DNA of 6,180 bases from Nanobdellota archaeon. Lineage in GTDB: Archaea > Nanobdellota > Nanobdellia > Pacearchaeales > GW2011-AR1. Positions within the stretch are counted from its first letter, which is position 1. Each line of letters opens with the position of its first letter. Under the pieces are notes generated by a model, which saw only the letters and a program-made list of their open reading frames with translations, ran no database searches and had not been told where the DNA came from. Below, piece by piece: positions 4,316 through 6,180 of the stretch. The stretch is taken from positions 1-6,180 of the forward strand of contig JAHIEM010000093.1 of the NCBI GenBank assembly GCA_018901625.1, read 5' to 3'. Made by a program: the position numbers and the translations under genes.

Positions 4316-6180
4316 ATGGGCAGAAGAGGAAGAAAGGTAGTGGTTGTATTTTTGGTGGCATTCATATTTCTTAATCTATGCTTGTTAGTGATTCTCGTGT
4401 GGCCAGAGGTTTCTTCAATAACTGGAAGATTTATTGGACTTGGAGACTTTATTATAAAATCAATGACTTCTATTTCCAGGGTTATGATTACTCTTCCGGG
4501 GGGGTTAGGGATTAGCATTGACAGCCCTCAGAATATAACTTATAATTTTAGCATCGGAGATGTTTATACTCTTGGATTAAATGTTTCTGCGGACTTTAAT
4601 GCTACTTTATGGAGATATACGCTGACTGATTTGAGGCATAATTCTGTAGTTTATAATAATGTTGCATTTACTCCGAATACAACTTTTGATGCTGTGAGGT
4701 GGAGCAACTTTTTGAGTGTTTACGCTGATGACACGGGTTCTGGGCGGACAGCTGGCAGGAATGTTACTTTTTTTGTTTATGTTCCAAACTCCGCGCCTTA
4801 CATAACTATTCCTTCGCAAATTTATATCTGCGAGGATTCTGCGCTGCACTATTACTTCAATGTTTCTGATAATGATGAGGATGTTTCCAGCCCTGATTTT
4901 ACGGTTGATAACAATCCGAAGGATGTTTTTCATGTTGCTCTTTCATCAGTTATAAATGATACGACAAGAAGGTGGGAGCTTTTTTCCACCAGGCTGACTA
5001 AACAGTTTGTGGGAAATCATTCACAGATAATTGAGGCGAGCGACGGGCAGTATTCTGATTCAAAAAATGCCAATATAAGCGTGATAGAGATTAATCATGC
5101 GCCTGTTGCTGAAAACATAGGGGCAAGAACTGTATGGACTAGGGGGGAGAACAGTACTTTTTACAAGCAGGTTGGCGTGAGCGATGCTGAGGATGGAAGC
5201 CAGAGTTCAGGAAACTTAACTTTTAATCTGACTTTTATTAGTTCTGTAAATCTGTTTAATATAACCTCTACTGGCGTGATAAATTTTACAGCGAATGAGA
5301 GCCAGACAGGGGTTTACAATCTCAGCTTATGCGTCCGGGACAGAGGGTTGCAGAATGTACATCCCAATATCAGCCTATGCGGACAGGACGGAAGTTTTAT
5401 AGAAGTGTGCCAGAATTTTTCAGTTACGGTCACGAATGAGAATAGAAATCCCACTATTATTTCGTATTATCCTCTTAATCCCGCATTGGTTGCTGACGGA
5501 ACCGACATCCTTTATTTTAATCTGACAAAATATGATGCTGACGGGACAATTCCGGATAGTTATTGGTATGTTGATGGCTCTTTTGAGGAATATGATTCTG
5601 GAAGCAGTTTTGATGAATTTAGGTATAGTTTTGGCTGTGGCATTTCTGGAGTTCATACTGTCAAGGCAGAGATAACAGATGGACTGCTGAATGATTCTAT
5701 TGAGTGGAGCATAAATGTTACTCGTGTCAGCTGTCCTGCTGCGCTTCCTGGAGGCGGCGGAGGCGGAGGATGGGGGGGATGTACTGAAAAGTGGGCTTGT
5801 GGCAACTGGAATGTCTGCCAGAATGCTGAAAAATCCCGAGTGTTTGGGTTGTTAGCGGGGGGGGATTATAGGGATATTAAGGAGAGATGCAAGAATAACT
5901 ACTGGGTTGATGAGGTGTGCGGGTTTCAGACACGAAATTGTTTTGATGCGAGTAGTTGCAACCGCACGCTGAACCGGCCTTCTCTTGTTCAGGAGTGTTA
6001 TTATTCAGAAAGTCCGAGCTGCAAAGATGGAGTAAAGAACTGCCATGACAACTCGTGTGAGCTGCTTGTTGACTGCGGGGGGCCGTGTTCTTCCTGCCCG
6101 ACGTGCTCGGATGGAATTATGAATCAGGATGAAGGGGGAATAGACTGCGGGGGGCCGTGCCCGTGGAAGTGCAAGGTAGA
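4316..6180 (+). CDS. large modular cysteine-rich surface protein (3' partial, >621 aa)
   Basis: The frame stays open from ATG 4316 to the window edge: 621 residues and no stop. A basic MGRRGRK precedes a hydrophobic helix (~8-29), a signal or anchor. Then come an Ig-like domain (~62-157, starting SPQNITYNFS), two cadherin-like domains (158-259 from NSAPYITIP; 260-377 from NHAPVAENIG, with VSDAEDG, LFNITSTGVINF and GVYNLSLCVRD), and a PKD/Ig-like domain (378-473 from NPTIISYYP). After a Gly7 linker (479-485) comes C489xxxWxC495xxWxxC501, reminiscent of thrombospondin type 1 motifs. From 569 there are CxDG...DCGGPC modules with paired cysteines. More than 20 sequons are present. A role in adhesion or a cell-surface layer is likely. 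No in-frame start lies between stop TAA 4283 and ATG 4316. The C-terminus and any second anchor are outside the window. Confidence 0.85.
   Translation, partial: MGRRGRKVVVVFLVAFIFLNLCLLVILVWPEVSSITGRFIGLGDFIIKSMTSISRVMITLPGGLGISIDSPQNITYNFSIGDVYTLGLNVSADFNATLWRYTLTDLRHNSVVYNNVAFTPNTTFDAVRWSNFLSVYADDTGSGRTAGRNVTFFVYVPNSAPYITIPSQIYICEDSALHYYFNVSDNDEDVSSPDFTVDNNPKDVFHVALSSVINDTTRRWELFSTRLTKQFVGNHSQIIEASDGQYSDSKNANISVIEINHAPVAENIGARTVWTRGENSTFYKQVGVSDAEDGSQSSGNLTFNLTFISSVNLFNITSTGVINFTANESQTGVYNLSLCVRDRGLQNVHPNISLCGQDGSFIEVCQNFSVTVTNENRNPTIISYYPLNPALVADGTDILYFNLTKYDADGTIPDSYWYVDGSFEEYDSGSSFDEFRYSFGCGISGVHTVKAEITDGLLNDSIEWSINVTRVSCPAALPGGGGGGGWGGCTEKWACGNWNVCQNAEKSRVFGLLAGGDYRDIKERCKNNYWVDEVCGFQTRNCFDASSCNRTLNRPSLVQECYYSESPSCKDGVKNCHDNSCELLVDCGGPCSSCPTCSDGIMNQDEGGIDCGGPCPWKCKV
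6071..6159 (+). repeat. in-frame direct repeat encoding DCGGPC modules
   Basis: gactgcggggggccgtg occurs at 6071-6087 and 6143-6159, exactly 72 nt (24 codons) apart, each encoding DCGGPC. The peptide context (CKDGVKN...DCGGPCSSC and CSDGIMNQDEGGIDCGGPCPWKC) shows tandem cysteine modules of one family, with the second ending at the window edge. Confidence 0.85.

Noticed and set aside
4282..5656. Three minus-strand open frames (4282-4518, 4607-4933, 5420-5656)
   Set aside because: All lie opposite the continuous large surface gene starting at 4316 and show no recognisable protein features.

Overview
The window looks like part of a DPANN-type archaeal genome, most likely a Woesearchaeota/Pacearchaeota-like lineage, although no marker gene fixes the taxon. 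The case rests on four things. There are TTTATAAA-type TATA boxes with BRE/TBP-like spacing, two of them about 26 nt from a start codon, which suggests leaderless transcripts. One membrane-anchored, beta-rich surface protein follows another. These proteins are dense in N-glycosylation sequons. The last, large protein combines Ig/cadherin-like domains, a poly-Gly linker, a CxxxWxCxxWxxC module and repeated CxDG...DCGGxC modules, a style I associate with small-genome archaea.

Layout, left to right. At 1-111 is the C-terminal tail of a membrane protein. At 336-1167 two translationally overlapping small genes encode N-terminally anchored surface proteins of 68 and 210 aa. At 1453-2460 is a complete-looking 1008-bp insertion sequence with 13-bp perfect terminal inverted repeats and a 9-bp target duplication. 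It encodes, on the minus strand, an IS6/IS240-like DDE transposase with an N-terminal zinc ribbon, broken by a +1-type frame change. At 2504-4121 are two overlapping genes: a 384-aa secreted protein with a C-terminal membrane anchor, and a 165-aa protein with an N-terminal anchor and one Ig-like domain. At 4105-4274 is an intergenic block unusually dense in hairpins. From 4316 to the window end runs a >621-aa modular cysteine-rich surface protein, open at the 3' edge.

The surface genes probably act together as parts of one extracellular structure or coat: a small secreted, possibly polymerising component, single-pass anchored beta-sandwich proteins on both topologies, and a large modular adhesin-like protein. 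This is inferred from architecture and gene order, and I recognise no named system. The insertion sequence landed just upstream of the TATA box of the 384-aa gene and appears to have left that promoter usable. The two non-coding parts that most repay attention are the transposase leader, where a hairpin could hide the ribosome-binding site only in read-through transcripts, and the hairpin block at 4105-4274, whose two near-identical 22-nt dyads carry a compensatory base change.
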